Part shown: in pieces, positions 15,880-30,800 of the stretch
How the letters are laid out: the number at the start of each line of letters is the position of its first letter
Numbering within the stretch: the first letter of the stretch is position 1
Origin: Thomasclavelia sp047249845
Lineage (GTDB): Bacteria; Bacillota_I; Bacilli_A; Erysipelotrichales; Coprobacillaceae
Assembly: GCF_047249845.1 (NCBI RefSeq)
Contig: NZ_JBKTWO010000001.1
Location: 65,228-129,227, forward strand
Direction: 5' to 3'
DNA: 64,000 nt
Notes under the pieces: generated by a model
The model's database searches: none
The model's input: only the letters and a program-made list of their open reading frames with translations
What the model was told of the DNA's origin: nothing
Made by a program: the position numbers and the translations under genes

Positions 15880-18800
15880 ATGAAAAAGAAAATCGTAGCA
15901 TTTGCATTGCTGCTGACATTAGTGATAACCAATATGTCATGTATATGGGCTAATGAAGACTATAAATACCAATTGTCATATATTCAAAATGAACAAAATC
16001 AAATACTTGACTTCATAACTTTAGAAGATGCTGTTGCAGAAATTCAACAACTTAATAATGCAAGTGGTTTAAAGTTGAAAGTTACTGATGCTAGTGAAGT
16101 GATTGTATTATCAAAGATTATTCAGGAATTAACTTTGGATTTACCGGAAAAAGTAAGTTTACAGATATCTGATTGTAGTAAAATAATTTTAGAAAATAAA
16201 ATTGATGCAGATCTGACAATTAATCAATCAACATTAGTAACAAGTAATGAAGATGATAAAATTAATATCGTTAAGGGAAGTAAGAATTTTCATTTAGATA
16301 CAGGTAGTGGTGATGATTTTGTAAATTATTTAAATGATGGAATAATCGATGATAATATTGATGTTTTAAATGATGCCTATTTTAATAATGTTGAAACGAT
16401 TAAGTTAAATAACGTATCACAAATTAATAGTGATGCAGTATTTAGTAATGATGAAAATAATCTTTATATAACTACAAGTAAGGCTTGTTATCTACTAGAA
16501 CAAAAAGCTTATAGTTTTAATGGTAACAGCAGTAAAACTTTAGTTTGGAAAAGTAATATAAGTGGTTATGGACAAGAACTTACATTTAATTTAAATAACG
16601 ATAATAGTAAATTTGAATTAAATCAAATTAATCCTCAAATGACAGTTAAAAAAGCAATACTAGTACTAAAAGATTCAAGTGATAGTTTGAAAGTTGCAAA
16701 AAATGAACTTTATTTTAATAATGTACTTTTAAAACTAGCAGATATTTCTAATGTTGAAATATCTGCGCGGACAATCAGTATTGCTAATGTTGAAGTAGCA
16801 GATGATGAAGGTTATCTTAAATTAATAGATAAAATAAATGGTTTAATGTTTAAGGTAAACTTTGATCGAGATAGGCAAATGCAAATTAACGGTAATATTG
16901 TTAAAGTAGCAATTGATAGTGTAATTAATAATCTTGATAAAATAAAAATTGCAGGAAATAACCTGCATTTACATGTTATTAATACTACTGTTGCCTTAGA
17001 TGTTGATTATTTTGGTAGTCCAGGATTATTTTGTTATCAAGAATCAAATGGAATTAATCAAAATAGAAACTATGTAATTGATGGTAGAATCGTTAATTTA
17101 TTGAATTGTGATAATATTAGTATTATCACGGATAAAACTAAAGATTATCATCTTAGGGTAGATATTTCAAAAGGAATAATTGATATCGATGGTAATAATT
17201 TAATTATTAAAGATAATGAAGGTCAGATTATAGAAACGGTTATCTTAAATGATGATTTTAATTTAGTCATTAATGGAAATGATTTAGATAGTAATTGGAT
17301 TTTAACAGTAAATACCCTTTTAAATGGTAAAATCAAAATTATTGGTAATGGGGGAAATGATGTCCTTGATATCAAGAAATTACAAGCTGATAAGATTAAA
17401 TTGGAATTTGATGTTGAAGAGATCAATGCTAATTTTGATCAAGATACATCATTAACTGCTCAAGAATTAATTATTAATGGCACTGCAAAAAAATTTAATG
17501 CTAATTTTGCTAGATTTGAAATTAGTGGGGCATTCAAAGTTATTATGGATCATCACTTGTCATTAGATAATCTTGCTGGATATGGATTAGGAATTGATTT
17601 ATCTAGTCAGTTGAAATTAACTAATGGAATGATTAAGGCTAATGATATTGATATTGCTTTAAATAACAAGATTGAAATTGTTGATCAGGAAGTTAAATCA
17701 ATGATTAATGTAAATATTGTTAATGCAGTAGAATTGTTTATGGACAATATGAAATTGATTGCAACAATTGGGGCAGTCAAATTAAAGTCTGATAGTGAAG
17801 TGATAATTGATCTTAAGACTGGAAATGGCTCTAGTAATTTATCAGTAATTACTTTAGTCTTAAATAGTCAGGCAATTAATCAATTAAATGATTGTGAAAT
17901 TGACAGTGCTTTAGATGTAGTTATTAGTGCTGATAATATTTTTACTGGTAAGTTGATTAGTGATGGTGAATATCAAGCAACGGGATCAAGTGAAGCATCA
18001 AGTGGAGCATATGTTGTTATTTCAGCAATTAATCTTAAAGCATCTAGTGAAATAGGTGCCAATATTAGATCAAAAGGTAATGTTGCAATTACAAGTAATG
18101 TTACTAATCATGCTGATTTTAGTACTAAAGTTAAAATTGGTGATGGTAATATTGATTTTGAAGGTTTAAAGAATTCATTAAATGATATTTTAGATTTTGT
18201 AGATGATAAAATTAGTAACAGTAAGATATTAGATTTAGTTAGAAATACTTTAATTGATATTTTAAGTATTATTAGTTCAATAGATAGTAGCAGCAGTGAT
18301 TTGAATATGCAATTACTAGGACAACTAGTAGGTTCTGGGGTAATTAATTATATGAATATTATTAATCAAGCAAACCTAACTGGTAATCTAAAAATTGTTG
18401 GAAATATTCAGATTTTGGCTAATCGCGATGATATTATTACAATTGTAGCTGATGGTAGTGCAATTAAAGAAACTGGTTATTTTCAAAAAACACCAGGTGC
18501 TGGAGTTGCTCTTACACTCAATATAATTTTAGTTGATCAAAAAGCTTCATTAAATTCTGTAAAGACATTAGCTGATACACTGACAATTAGCAGTTTGGCA
18601 AACAGTAAATATGATATTAATGTCAAAGGCGGTTATGTAAAAGAAGGATTTGGTAGTGGTGGCGCTATTAATGGTAATTTTATTACAATTGATAATCAAG
18701 CTATCATTTGTAAAGATAGTAATTTAGTCCTTGAACAAGATGTAGTTGTTAAAGCTAAGGAAGATACAGCGATTACAATCATTAGCGATGCTAATGGTGA

Positions 18801-21800
18801 TGGTGGCAGCTTTGGCAGTGCTATAGGATTATTAGTTTATTTAGATAATGTTAAAAGTATTATAGAAAATAATATAACTTTTAATAAAGTTAGTAATTTA
18901 AATATTGAAGCTGTTTCTAATGCAATGATCAAAAATGATATTATGGCAGGAGGAAATGGAGGAACTTCAAAGGCACCAGCATTTGGTGTTAATGTATTGG
19001 TTAGTAGAGTAGAAGTATTGTTAGATAGTGGGGATGTTATTAATGCTAAAGACATTAATATTTATGGTGAAGCAGTTAAAACACTAACTTCAAATCTAAC
19101 AAGTAATTTATTAGCAGGAACGCCTGGTTTAGGCAGTTCGGTAGGAATTAATATTATTAGTGGTAAAGTAGATGCTAAATTATTACGAAGTGTTAATATT
19201 GATAACTTGAATATTTCGACTAAATATAATACTCGTAGTGATCTAGTAGTTATTGCATCACCTGATGGTGAAATTAATCAAGAAGATGATTTGTCTATTA
19301 AGGATTTTGCACCCTCAAAAATCTATGATAATGTTCGTAAGTCAATTAGTAATTCAATTGATAATATTACAACTTCAATCAAAGATTTTAATTTATTAGA
19401 TAACTTATTTAAAGTTGAATATGATACTACTGAAGGTGAAGTAGCAAAAGCTTCAACAGTAGTTGGCAATGTAGTAATTGGTGAAGCTAATGCAATAATT
19501 GGTGAAAATGTTAAAGTAAATGCTAAGGGCAATGTAGATGTTTTAGCAAAGGCAGCAGTTAATTTATACTGTCTAGCTTATTCAAATGTTGAAGGTCAAG
19601 ATGGAAAATCAGGTGGAGCTGCAGCGGTAGCGGGAATTATTGTTAAATATGCAAATAATGCATTAGTCAATGGTGATATCGTAGCTGCCAATCTAACTGT
19701 TAAATCAGTTACTGATGAAGTTGAAAAAATTATTGATTTAGATAGTAGTAAAATTGCTACCAATGATACTAATACGTATATTTTATCAACTGTTTCTGGA
19801 ACTGGTGGAGCAAATAGTTCTAAGAGTGGTTCAGTTGTAGTTGCTTATATTAGCCAAAATTATCAGGCTAAAGTGACTGGAAATGTTGATTTATCAGGAG
19901 CATTTGAGGTGATTAGCAGTGTTCATGAAAAAATTCTAACTAGTGCTTTAGCTAGTCCTGATGTTGAATTTGGTGTTAAGATTGGATGGAAAGCTAAATC
20001 TAAAGGTACTGGAATTGGGGTCAGTGTTAATTTTGTGGATACACAAGTAAAAGCAATAGTTGGAGATGAAAATAAAAAAGTTACTATCAAGGCTGATCGA
20101 ATTAAAGTATTAGCTGACTATGCCACTGATACAACAGTAGTAGTAGAAATAGGTGAAACGAATTCAATGGCATCTAATAAATCTACTATGGATGGGGCAG
20201 TAGCAGTCAACTTAATTGAACCAGTTATTAATGCTAAAATTAATAATGTTAACTTAGATATAACAAATGATTTAGATGTAAATGCAAATTATACTGGAAG
20301 TACGAATACTAAAATAGCTGCTCAAGCTTCAGCCGGTAGTAAAAGCAATGGGGGAACAGTTTCATATTTATTGATTCGTTCTGATTTAGAGGCTAGTGTA
20401 AATGCTGATGGTAAAGTGGGTAAAACAGCTAGTATTCTTTCTAATGCTGATATCTTTAATGATTTGTATGCTGAAGCAACAGCTGAGGGTGCATTGATTG
20501 GTAAGTATACCCAAGTTTTGAATATTGATTTTAAAGCTGAATTAAAAGCTCAGTTTAAAGGTAAAACAACACCTTTATCTTCTCTGGCAAGTAAAATTGC
20601 TGGTAAATTTGGGGGAACTGGAGGAACTTCGCTATCAACGGGTCTGTTAGCATCTAAAGATGTAACAACACCAGACACTAAAGATCAATCTGGTGGTGAA
20701 AAACAAAAAGGGAATCAGGTATCCATCAGTGCAGCTTTATCAATGATGATGCTTGAAAATACTGTTAAAGCTTTTGCAACTGGTGGTCTAACGGTTGGTA
20801 AATTGAATGTTACAGCTTTAAATAATTCAAATTATCATATTGTTAGTGTTGGAAATGCTAAAGCTAATAAAACTGCTGTTTCGTTAGGAGTTGCTGTAGT
20901 CTTTAGTGAAAATAATACAACAGCATATATTGGTGATGTTACAAGTAATGGAACTATCGATGTTAATGCAACTAATCGAGTAAATTATGATGATAAATAT
21001 TTAAATGATTTAACTATTTCAGTTTACAATAAAGCAAAAGCTAAAAGTGATATTGGAGGCGAAGATAGTGGTTCGTTAACTTTGGCAGGGGCTGGAGTTT
21101 ATTTAGAAGTAAATGATCGTACAGCAGCCTATATTAGTAATGGTGCTAAGGTTATCGCTCAAGATAAAATTAGTTTAAATGCTCAAGAATTCTCTAAGTA
21201 TGCGATTAGAGCTTTAGCATATAGTACTAGTAATGAAACTAAAGGTAATGGAATTGGCCTTGGTTTTGCAATGTTGAATATTAATAGTGCTTTAGAAAGT
21301 TATATTGATCAAAATGCTTATGTTAAAGCAAGTGATCTCGATATTCTTTCAAATAAATATGATGTTGATTCAAATAAATTTAAATTTGAAATTGAGTTTC
21401 CAGATCTTGATTTAGGAAATTTAACTGATTTAGATAGCGAAATCATTGATAAATTAAAAGAACAGTTACTACAGGCAACCGCATTTTTATCAATGCATAA
21501 TTATTATGTAGATGTTTTAGGTGGTAGTACTGATTCTAAAGGCAGCTTTAATGCTTCTGGAGCAGCAGGCGTAATTCTCTTTAAAGATAAACTACGCAGC
21601 TATATTAGTGATAATGCTATTATTGAATTAATAGGGAAATTAAATATCAATGCTAACTGTGATACTTCATTAATGATGATTACAGGGGCATTAGCTACTA
21701 CTGAAACAACAGCTGTAGGATTGAATTGCATCATGGTTGAAAATGAAAATATAGTTGAAGCTTTTATTGGTAAAAATTGTAATATTAATGCTAGATCTTT

Positions 21801-24800
21801 AAATATCAGTGCTAAAGATGATAAAGAGGCATTGATGGTTGGAGTTGCTGCAGGTAAATCGGAAAAGGCTACTATTGGTGGTGCGGTAAATGTGATTTTA
21901 TCAAATAATCAAGTAAATGCTTATGTTGATGAACATAGTAAGTTATTTATTGTTGAAGATTTAACAATTTTAGCTGAAAATTTATTTGAGTCTGATAATA
22001 TTATGTTAAATGGATTTATTGGCGGTAAATTTGGAATGGCAGCAAGTGTTTCTTTTATTGATTTTACTGGAAATACTTATGCAGGAATTAAAGATGGTGT
22101 TGTAGTTGCTGGATTTAATAAGCTTGACAGTTTTGCTGGCAGTTTATCAGTAAAAGCAGTTGCTAAAGAAGATATCATGACCGTAATTTTTGGTGGTGGT
22201 TATTCATCATCAGCTGCTGTTGAGGGAACTGTTGCTTATAAAAATATTAATTCTACAATTAAAGCCATAATTGGTGATAATTGTGATATAAAGGTCAAAC
22301 AATTAAATTTAGATGCAGACAGCAATACTAGAATGCTTGGTATTTTAGGTGGTATTACTGTTAGTAAAGGTGGAGCTGTTGGTGGTGCTAGTGATTCAAA
22401 TAATTATAAAAAGCATATTTATAGTAAAATCGGGGCTAGCCGAATCAATACCAAGTATAATCTATCAGTTAGTAGTAATAGTACTGACTATGTTTTATCA
22501 ATCGTAATTGGAGTTGGAGGCAGCAAAACAGTAGCCTTAAATGGTTCAATACCAGTAACGATAATTGAAAATGAAATTGAGGCATCACTTGATGGTGATG
22601 ATGAAGAAATTACAGTTGGTGAGGATTTATTGATTAACACGCTTCATAATTTAACATTAGTTGAATATGCGGGTTCCCTTAATGCTTCAAAAGTAGCTGT
22701 TGGAGCAGCTGTAACAACGATTACAGTTACAGGGTCATTAAAAGCTTATCTAAACGGTCGTAATATTAATGCTAAATCAGTTAGTGTTAAAGCAATTAAA
22801 GAAGACGATTATAATGTTGGTTCGATCTCTGGTGGGGCTGCTAGCAGTGTAGCTGCTGAAGGGGCTGTTCTTACATTATTAGTAAATAGTGAAGTATTAG
22901 CTATAATTGGTAAAGATAGTCAATTAAATTTGGCTGGAGATTTAAGTGTTTTAGCAAGTAATAAAATAACCAATATTTCATGTACTGGAGCCTTATCAGC
23001 AGCTGGTTCAGTTGGAGTTGGAGCAAGTGTTGTAACCCTTACTTTATCTAGTCAAGCTAGCTGTATCATTGATGAAAATGTTATTGTTAAGGGTAGTGAA
23101 AATGTTGTAATAGTTAGTGATGTCGATTATCAATTTGATATTTATGTTGTTGGTTTTGCAGCAAGCGGTTCAGTAGCTGTTGGGGCTAATGTGATTACGA
23201 TTGTTTTTGATAGTGTTGTGAATGCTAAAATAAATAAGAATAGTAATATTAGCGGTGATGGCAGTCTATTGATCATGGCTCGTGAAAATCAGCATTTAGA
23301 TGCAAAATTAGGTGGTATTGCTGGAGCTGGTGCGGTTGGTATTAATGCTTCAGCTATTACGATGGTAGTATCTTCTAACGACAATATCGAAATCGGTGAT
23401 AATACTATTATTAATTTATCTGGTAATAAAAATGCCAGCTATGATGGAATTATTGCTACGGGAATTAAAATCTCGGCGTTTGCTAATCAGGAATATTATA
23501 CTTATTTAGCAGTGGCATCAGGTTCAGGTACTGTTGCTGTAAATGCTAATGCAGTTGTTTTAATTCTCAAAAATAAGGTTGGTATTAACAGTGGTGCAAT
23601 GAGTTCGTTGACGACAAGCAAAGATGTTAATATTAATGTTGAAAACAATACAGATTTAAAAGCCTATATTGGGGCTTTAGCTATCAGTGGTACTGTTGCT
23701 GTGGTACCAGGGGTATTATATGTTAACTCAACTAAGAGTGGCAAAATTAATTTATTAAGTGATATCAATGGTGCTGATGTTAATATCAATAGTTTTGATT
23801 CAAGTAATTTTGAGGGAATCTTAGTTGGTGCTGGTGGTTCAATAGTAGCAGTTAATGGTATTGCTTTAGTCTTAATGATCGATGATACGGTAGCATCTAA
23901 TGTTAATGGTGGTACAATTAACGCTGTTAATGTTGATGTACAAGCAGCAAATAAAGTTAAAAATCGCATTTTAACAGGAACTTTTAATGCTGGTGGAGTA
24001 GCTGTTGGTTTACAAACGATCGTCATTATGATGAATAGTTCAATCGATGCAGCAGTTAATCATGTTAATGCTAATTCATTAGTAGTTAAGGCTGCGGGAA
24101 TTGAGGATTTTGATAATATTGCGGCAATTGGCGGCAGTGCTGGTGGAGTAGCTGTAGCAGGTAGTGCGCTAGTAATTATTTTAAACAATATAGTCAGTGC
24201 TAAAATCAATGCACAAGCAAATGTCAAAGCGAATACAATAATCGTTGAAGCTGATGATGATATTATAATTGGAGCTAATGCTGGTAGTGCCGGTGTTGGA
24301 GCAATTGGAGCTGGAGCAGCAGTCAATGTATTATTAATTAAAAATACAATTAATGCTCAAGTTGGCCATGATGCTTTGCTTACGGGTATTAATGGCAATT
24401 ATGCTACGTCAATAAAGGTCTTAACCAAAGTAACTCGGGATATTAAAGCCATAACTGCTTCAGCAGCTGTTGGCGGTGTTGGTATTTCAGGTAATGTTCT
24501 TGTTTTAAGTATTGGTAGTGTGGTTGATTCTCAAATGAATGAAGCACTTAAAATTAATAATCAGAACCAGATTGTAGAAATACAAAATGCAATTAATAAA
24601 ATAGATTTATCAAATGCTCAAAATGTTGCTGGTGGTGATTTAGAAGTTGATCTTGGCCAGGCAGTTAATGCAGCTAAGGTAAGTGATAGTAATAGTGCCA
24701 TCGTTGAACAAGGAGCATATCTTAAAGCTAATGATGTGGAAATAATTGCTGATGATAAAACAACTTTAACGGTATTAACAGGAGCTGCTACAGCTGGTTT

Positions 24801-27800
24801 AGTTGCTTCAGTTGGAGCTGCAGTATCAGTAATTACAATTGGTAATAAAGTAAATGCAATAGTCAATGGTAATATTGATGCAACTAATACAATTAAGATT
24901 CATGCCTTAGCTGATGAACACAGTTATGATATTACTTCAGTAGCTGGCTCAGGTTCGATTTTTGTTAGTTTAGGTGCCAATGTTGGAATTGTAAATATTA
25001 GTACCATTATTAATGCAGCAGCTGGTAATATGGCAAGTTTTAAGAATTTTGAGATGTTAGATATTAAGGCAAATTATCAAAGTAAAAATAGTGAGTTAAT
25101 TAAATTAAATGTTGGTTCGATTAGAGCCGGTGGTTTAATGGCAGCAGGAACAACAGTTGTTACATTGAATTTTACAGCAGCTTTAAAAGCAATGATTGGT
25201 GATGGTAAAACAAATACAGTGTTAATTGATGCTGTCAATGGAACTATCAATGCTTCAAGTAAACTAATTAATTCAGCAGTAATTAATGGTATTGCTTCAA
25301 ATGGTGGTATTATTTCCGGTGATGCAATTGTTTTACTTGTCAATGCTAAGGGCTCAAGTACTGTCTATGTAGGCGGTAATAGTTGTCAAATTAAAACGAT
25401 TAATGCAATTAATAATGTCCAGCAGCCTGTTACGATTAGTTTAAGAACTGATAATTATGGGGCTTATCAAGGTGGAATGATGGTCGTTAATGTTACTAGC
25501 CAATCAAATATTAATAATTTTGTTTATGGAAATATTAAAGCGAGTCAGGATATTAATTTAAAAACTTATTATAATACTGATGATAATAATAATCAGAGTG
25601 CTAAAATGACAATTAGTACCAAAACCGGTTCAGGAAGTTTAGTTGGGGTAGCAGGAGCGATTCCAACAATCAAGGAGTCTTCAAATATTAACAATACAAT
25701 TATTGGAAATATTGAAGCAAATAACGTATCTTCAATTATTAGAGCACGTTTAGATATTTATCTAACGATGAGCGGAGCTAGTGCGGGATTAGTTAGTGGG
25801 GCAGTAAAAACCATAACAGTTACTACCGATGCAAATATTTCTAATAATATTGGAGACAAGAGTTTATTAAAAGTAACTAATTTAACCTTAAATAATATAA
25901 TTCGAACTTATCAGGATATTGAAATTACCGGGGTTAGTATTACTGGTATTGGGGTCAATACAACGATCGTTGATGCCAAGATCACTCCTACAATATCAAT
26001 TAATGTTGGTAATGGTGCTAGTATTTTTGCTAAAGATAAAATTGAATTATATAACTGGTACAATGTTCAACCGTTATTTATTAGTGATAATTTATCATCA
26101 CTAACCAATACGGGAATCAAAGTCATTACTTCATCAAATGGCGGCAGCTTAATTGGTGGTGATGGAACCAAGACTTATTTAAATCATAATAGTAAAATTT
26201 ATACGCATATTAATGCTAATGGAGTTGTATATGCTGGAAATGCTGTTAAGATTGCAAGTTATGGTGCTTTTGATGCTAATTGTGAATATAATTCAGCGAC
26301 TCTTTCATTGATTTCAATAGGTGCCAATTTAGTTACTGTTGATGTTAGTGGAATTATCTTGAATGAAGTTCATGAAAATGCTCAAATCATTAGTCATGCC
26401 ATCGTTATCTTTGCTATTAATTGTGGAGATATTAAGGTTACAACAATTCAATCAAGTGCTGGAATTGCAGGTGGCAATGGTAATGAAATTGATGTTACAG
26501 GTACGTTTAATATTAAAAACCAATTTGATAGCAGCGGTAAATTGATGACTTTAGATAAAGAAAGTTTACAATCATGGTTAACAAATAATAACATTAGTAA
26601 TTTTATTATTAATCAAAATTTCACTGATGCTACTGTTGATGCTGGTGCAATTGCAATTTATGCTCTTGGATATTTGAAAATCCAGGGAACTGTTGAGGGT
26701 AAATCTTTATCCGGGGTTAACGTTGGAGTTTCTAATATTGACTATAGTACAACTATCAATGTTAGTAATATTTTTAAAGATAAAAGTGAAATCAATTCTT
26801 ATCGTAGTTTAAGTATTCAAGCTTTCTATAGCGGGGATATTACTTTGACAGCTAAGACCTCATCAGGAAATCTTATTGGAATTGATAGTACAAAAACGAA
26901 ATTTAGAGAAACTACAAATATCTTAAATCAATTTGAAAACAATGTAGTAATTAAAGGACAAACAGTTGCTATTCAGGCAGTTCGGGCTCTTAATAGTGCT
27001 AATATAACCAATGATTGTAATCAAGCTGGGATTATTGGCAGTGGTAAAAGTGAATTAGATATTACTTTTGCTGGTGATGCAAAAAATAACTTTGGTACAA
27101 ATGTTACAATTCAAACAACAGGTGATCTAGCAATAGAAGCAACTATTAATATTGAAGGGATTAAAGTGTTAAATTATGGTGGTTGTCCTATCTCACTTAT
27201 TTCTGGTGATACAACGAAATCAACATTAACAATCAATTCCGGTGCTTATGTAACATTTGGAAATAATTTAGTTATAAACAGTGATGGTGATGTTGCTATT
27301 ATTGCCAATATTGGTAATGTTACAGCTCATGTAGAGACTGTAATTCCTGATAAATATAGTGCAGTAACTGCTAACTATGCAACGACGACAATCAATGTTT
27401 ATACTAATGGTAAGATTGATTTAGCAAATCAAGCAAATATTCAAGCGAGTGGTGATCTTACTTTAAGAGTTATTATTACAAAATTAGATTTATATGCTAA
27501 AGCTTATTCAAAAGTTTATGCAGCAGGATCTTATTCACATGCTAAATCTTATATTAACTTGAAAAATATTCTTTTAGCAATCAATGGATCTAATGCAACT
27601 TTAAAAGCAGGTAAGACTTTAGAAATTCAAGTTTTAACAAGTGATGATCTAAGTTGTCATACGTATGCGTTTGCTGAAATAGGTGGCGGGGTAACTGGTA
27701 AAGTTTATGCTACTTCTAATGTAAATATTAGAATTGACTCTAATATTACTTTAACAGGTAATGGAGATTATACGGGTAAGGATGTAAGTATCTATGCCCA

Positions 27801-30800
27801 AACACCAACTCAGGATGATAAGATTCAAAATCAAGAAGCTCATTGTGAGGCTAAAACAGTAGTTAATTATGTTCATCAAACAATAAAAAAAGTTCTTAGA
27901 GTTGTTGAAACAGTTACAGAAAAAATTTGTGGCTGGTTACCTTGGCCACTTAATAAACTAGTGAAATGGATCGTTAAAACGGTTGTTAAATTCATTGAAG
28001 TGGTAGTTGATGTAGTTGTTGAAGTTATTTTAGGCAGTGATGTTAAAAAAGATACTGATGGATATTTTGATGATTATAATTCTTCAAAAATTATAATTGA
28101 TGGAACGATCAATTATGGAATGAGTGCTGGTTTAACGATTGTTGTTGATGCTAATGGTAATGTTCAAGCACCAACAGGAACAAAATGGCATCGTGAAGGC
28201 AATAAGATTATAATTGATAGCTTTGGAAGTTTAGGAATAGGTTCATGTAAGATAGTCTCAGCAACAGGAACTCTTCATGGAGCGATGACAATAGTTCGTA
28301 ATTCATTATTAAGTGATATTAAGATCACTAATAATTCAAGTTATGATTTATATATTGGAACTTTAGATTTATCAAATAACAGTGCTGAAGATGCTGATTA
28401 TATTATTCAATGTATGGATAATCTTTATGATAGTAATGGCAATATAATTCGTTCATCAAATTATAAAATCACAGAAACCTATAAAAATAGTCAAAATATT
28501 GATGAATTGAAAGCCACAATTACTTCAACAGATTCTAAGGCTAATGTTTATTTAACGGGAGATCTCTATCTACCAGGATTTATGTTAGTAATGGATATTG
28601 CAGGAAGTTGTTATACAACTGGCAAAAGTGAATTATTTATAGGTAATTTAAAAATTAATAAATTAATTAATTTAGGTACTAAAGATAATTATTTCTTAGT
28701 TTATTTTGGTGGTGGCGATTTTAATTCAACTTTTGAAATGAGTGTTGTAGAAGCTTATTTAAGAATTGTCTTAGAAGAGGTCGTAGATGGAAATTTAGCT
28801 GATTATCAAAATAAGCAATTAGTATTAGAAATCAATAAATTAGTAGCTGCTGGTAATTTATCATTATCATTAGCTGATGGAATTATTACGACTAATAAAG
28901 CGACAATAAATACTAATGTTACTTTAGAACCGATTTATGAAAAACAAATTAAAGCTAAATATACAGTTGATGAAGAAGGTAATATTCTTTATGAATATGT
29001 ATTAGATGCTAATGGTAATAAAATAATTGCTAAAGATGAAGAAGGTAATGAACTATATGTTGTTGATGAAGATGGAAATATTTATTATCAATATGAGATC
29101 GTTACTGAAGAAGTTGAAGTAATTATTGATTATCGTGAAGTTATTTCAAGCAGTACTAGTGATATTACAACAATGAGTGTTGTTAGTAATTTAAATATTA
29201 AGGGTAATATTGTAGTTAATAGTTTTGATTTGAAGGCTGGAAATACTAATTTGATTTTCATGGAAGGAAGTTTAAACAGTAATGATGGTGTAAATATTAT
29301 TATTGGTGGTGTAATTAATACAACAAAGACTTCAGGGGTAGATATTACAACTGATAAATTAACAATTATTAATACGGGAAATAATGTTATTAATAAGTTA
29401 TTTATGAGTGTTGATGAAATTGAAATAAGAGGATTTGATAGTATTGATATCATTAACAATAAAGATTTAAGTGGTCTTGTTAATGGTGTAACTGCTAAAA
29501 TTACTGCTAAAGCAGTTAATTTACAAAATAGCAGTATTGACTATCTGATTGTTAATGCAACTGATAAAGTTAGTGTTAATGGAACTATTAAAAATGTAAG
29601 TATTGATACTTTAAAAGATATTATATTAGTAACGGATGTAGATTTGGTTGTTAATCATATTTATACTGCAGGCAATCTTGATTTAGAGGTCAATGGTAAG
29701 CTTACAGCTAAGAGTGATGTAACAAATGTCAAAGCAATTAATATTACGATTCAGGCAAATATGATAGGTAATACGGATAATTTCTTAGTGATCGATATTG
29801 ATGGAACAGCTGATCTAATATCAGGAAAAGATGTTTATCTTGAGATTTTAAGTGATTTAATAATCAAAAAAATAACTGCAAAAGATACTGTCTTCTTAAA
29901 AGGAACGGGTAATATTAGTCAAATCGATAATGGTAAAATTATTGGTAAAAATTTAGTTATTGATATTACTGGGGATTTAGGAACAGCGCTCCAAGTAATT
30001 AGTTTGGATATTGAAACAATTGATTTAACAAGTTCTAATGCATACTTTAGTAATGCTTTAGAAAATGATTTACAAGTTATTAAAATGAATGTTAATGATG
30101 TAATTTGTTTAATGGCAGGTAATCTTACAGGAATTAATGAAATTTCGGGAAATTATCTAATTGCTAAGATTTCTGGTAATTTTGGTAAGATAGAAAAAGT
30201 CATTAAAACAAATGTTGATAAGATAAAGCTTAATGTTAGTGGATCGATTTATTTAAACAATAATCTAACTAAAGATTTAATAATAGAAAGTATCATAGCT
30301 AGAAATGAAATTATTATGGCATCTGGAAATATCCAGGTAAGCGATGATAGACAAAACAATATCGAAGCTAAACGTCTAGAAATGAATGTAGCAGGAAGTA
30401 TTGCAAGTAGTTTAGCGCCAATCAAAATGTTAGTAGAAAAGATAAAGATAACAGTACAAGATGATATTTATCTAGTTAATGATCTAACTAAAGATTTAAC
30501 AATAGAAAGTATCATAGCTGGAAATGATGTTGTGATGACTATAGGCAATGCTGCAATTGGTTCGTTAGCTGCTAATGGTAATGTTGATTTAAATGTAAGT
30601 GGAAATATTATCGCAAGTAGTGATGAAGTTAATATAGTTGCTAATCGTTTGCAAATTATTATCAGTGGTGATGTAGCAGAATTTGATGAGGTGTTGAAAA
30701 CCTCTGTAAATACTTTATTAATCATTGCAGGAGATAGTATCTATATAACCAATGATTCAGAAAAAGATTTATTAATTGAAAATATGACAAGCAATCAAGA

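Noticed and set aside
15918..15960. Lipobox in the signal peptide of the giant protein
   Set aside because: The cysteine is preceded by Asn-Met-Ser, which does not fit the lipobox pattern; signal peptidase I cleavage is more likely.
23664..25343. Several minus-strand open frames of 80-120 codons opposite the giant gene
   Set aside because: They are mirror frames of the Ala/Gly/Val/Asn-rich repeats, lack ribosome binding sites, and encode Thr/Ala/Pro-rich sequences unlike real proteins.
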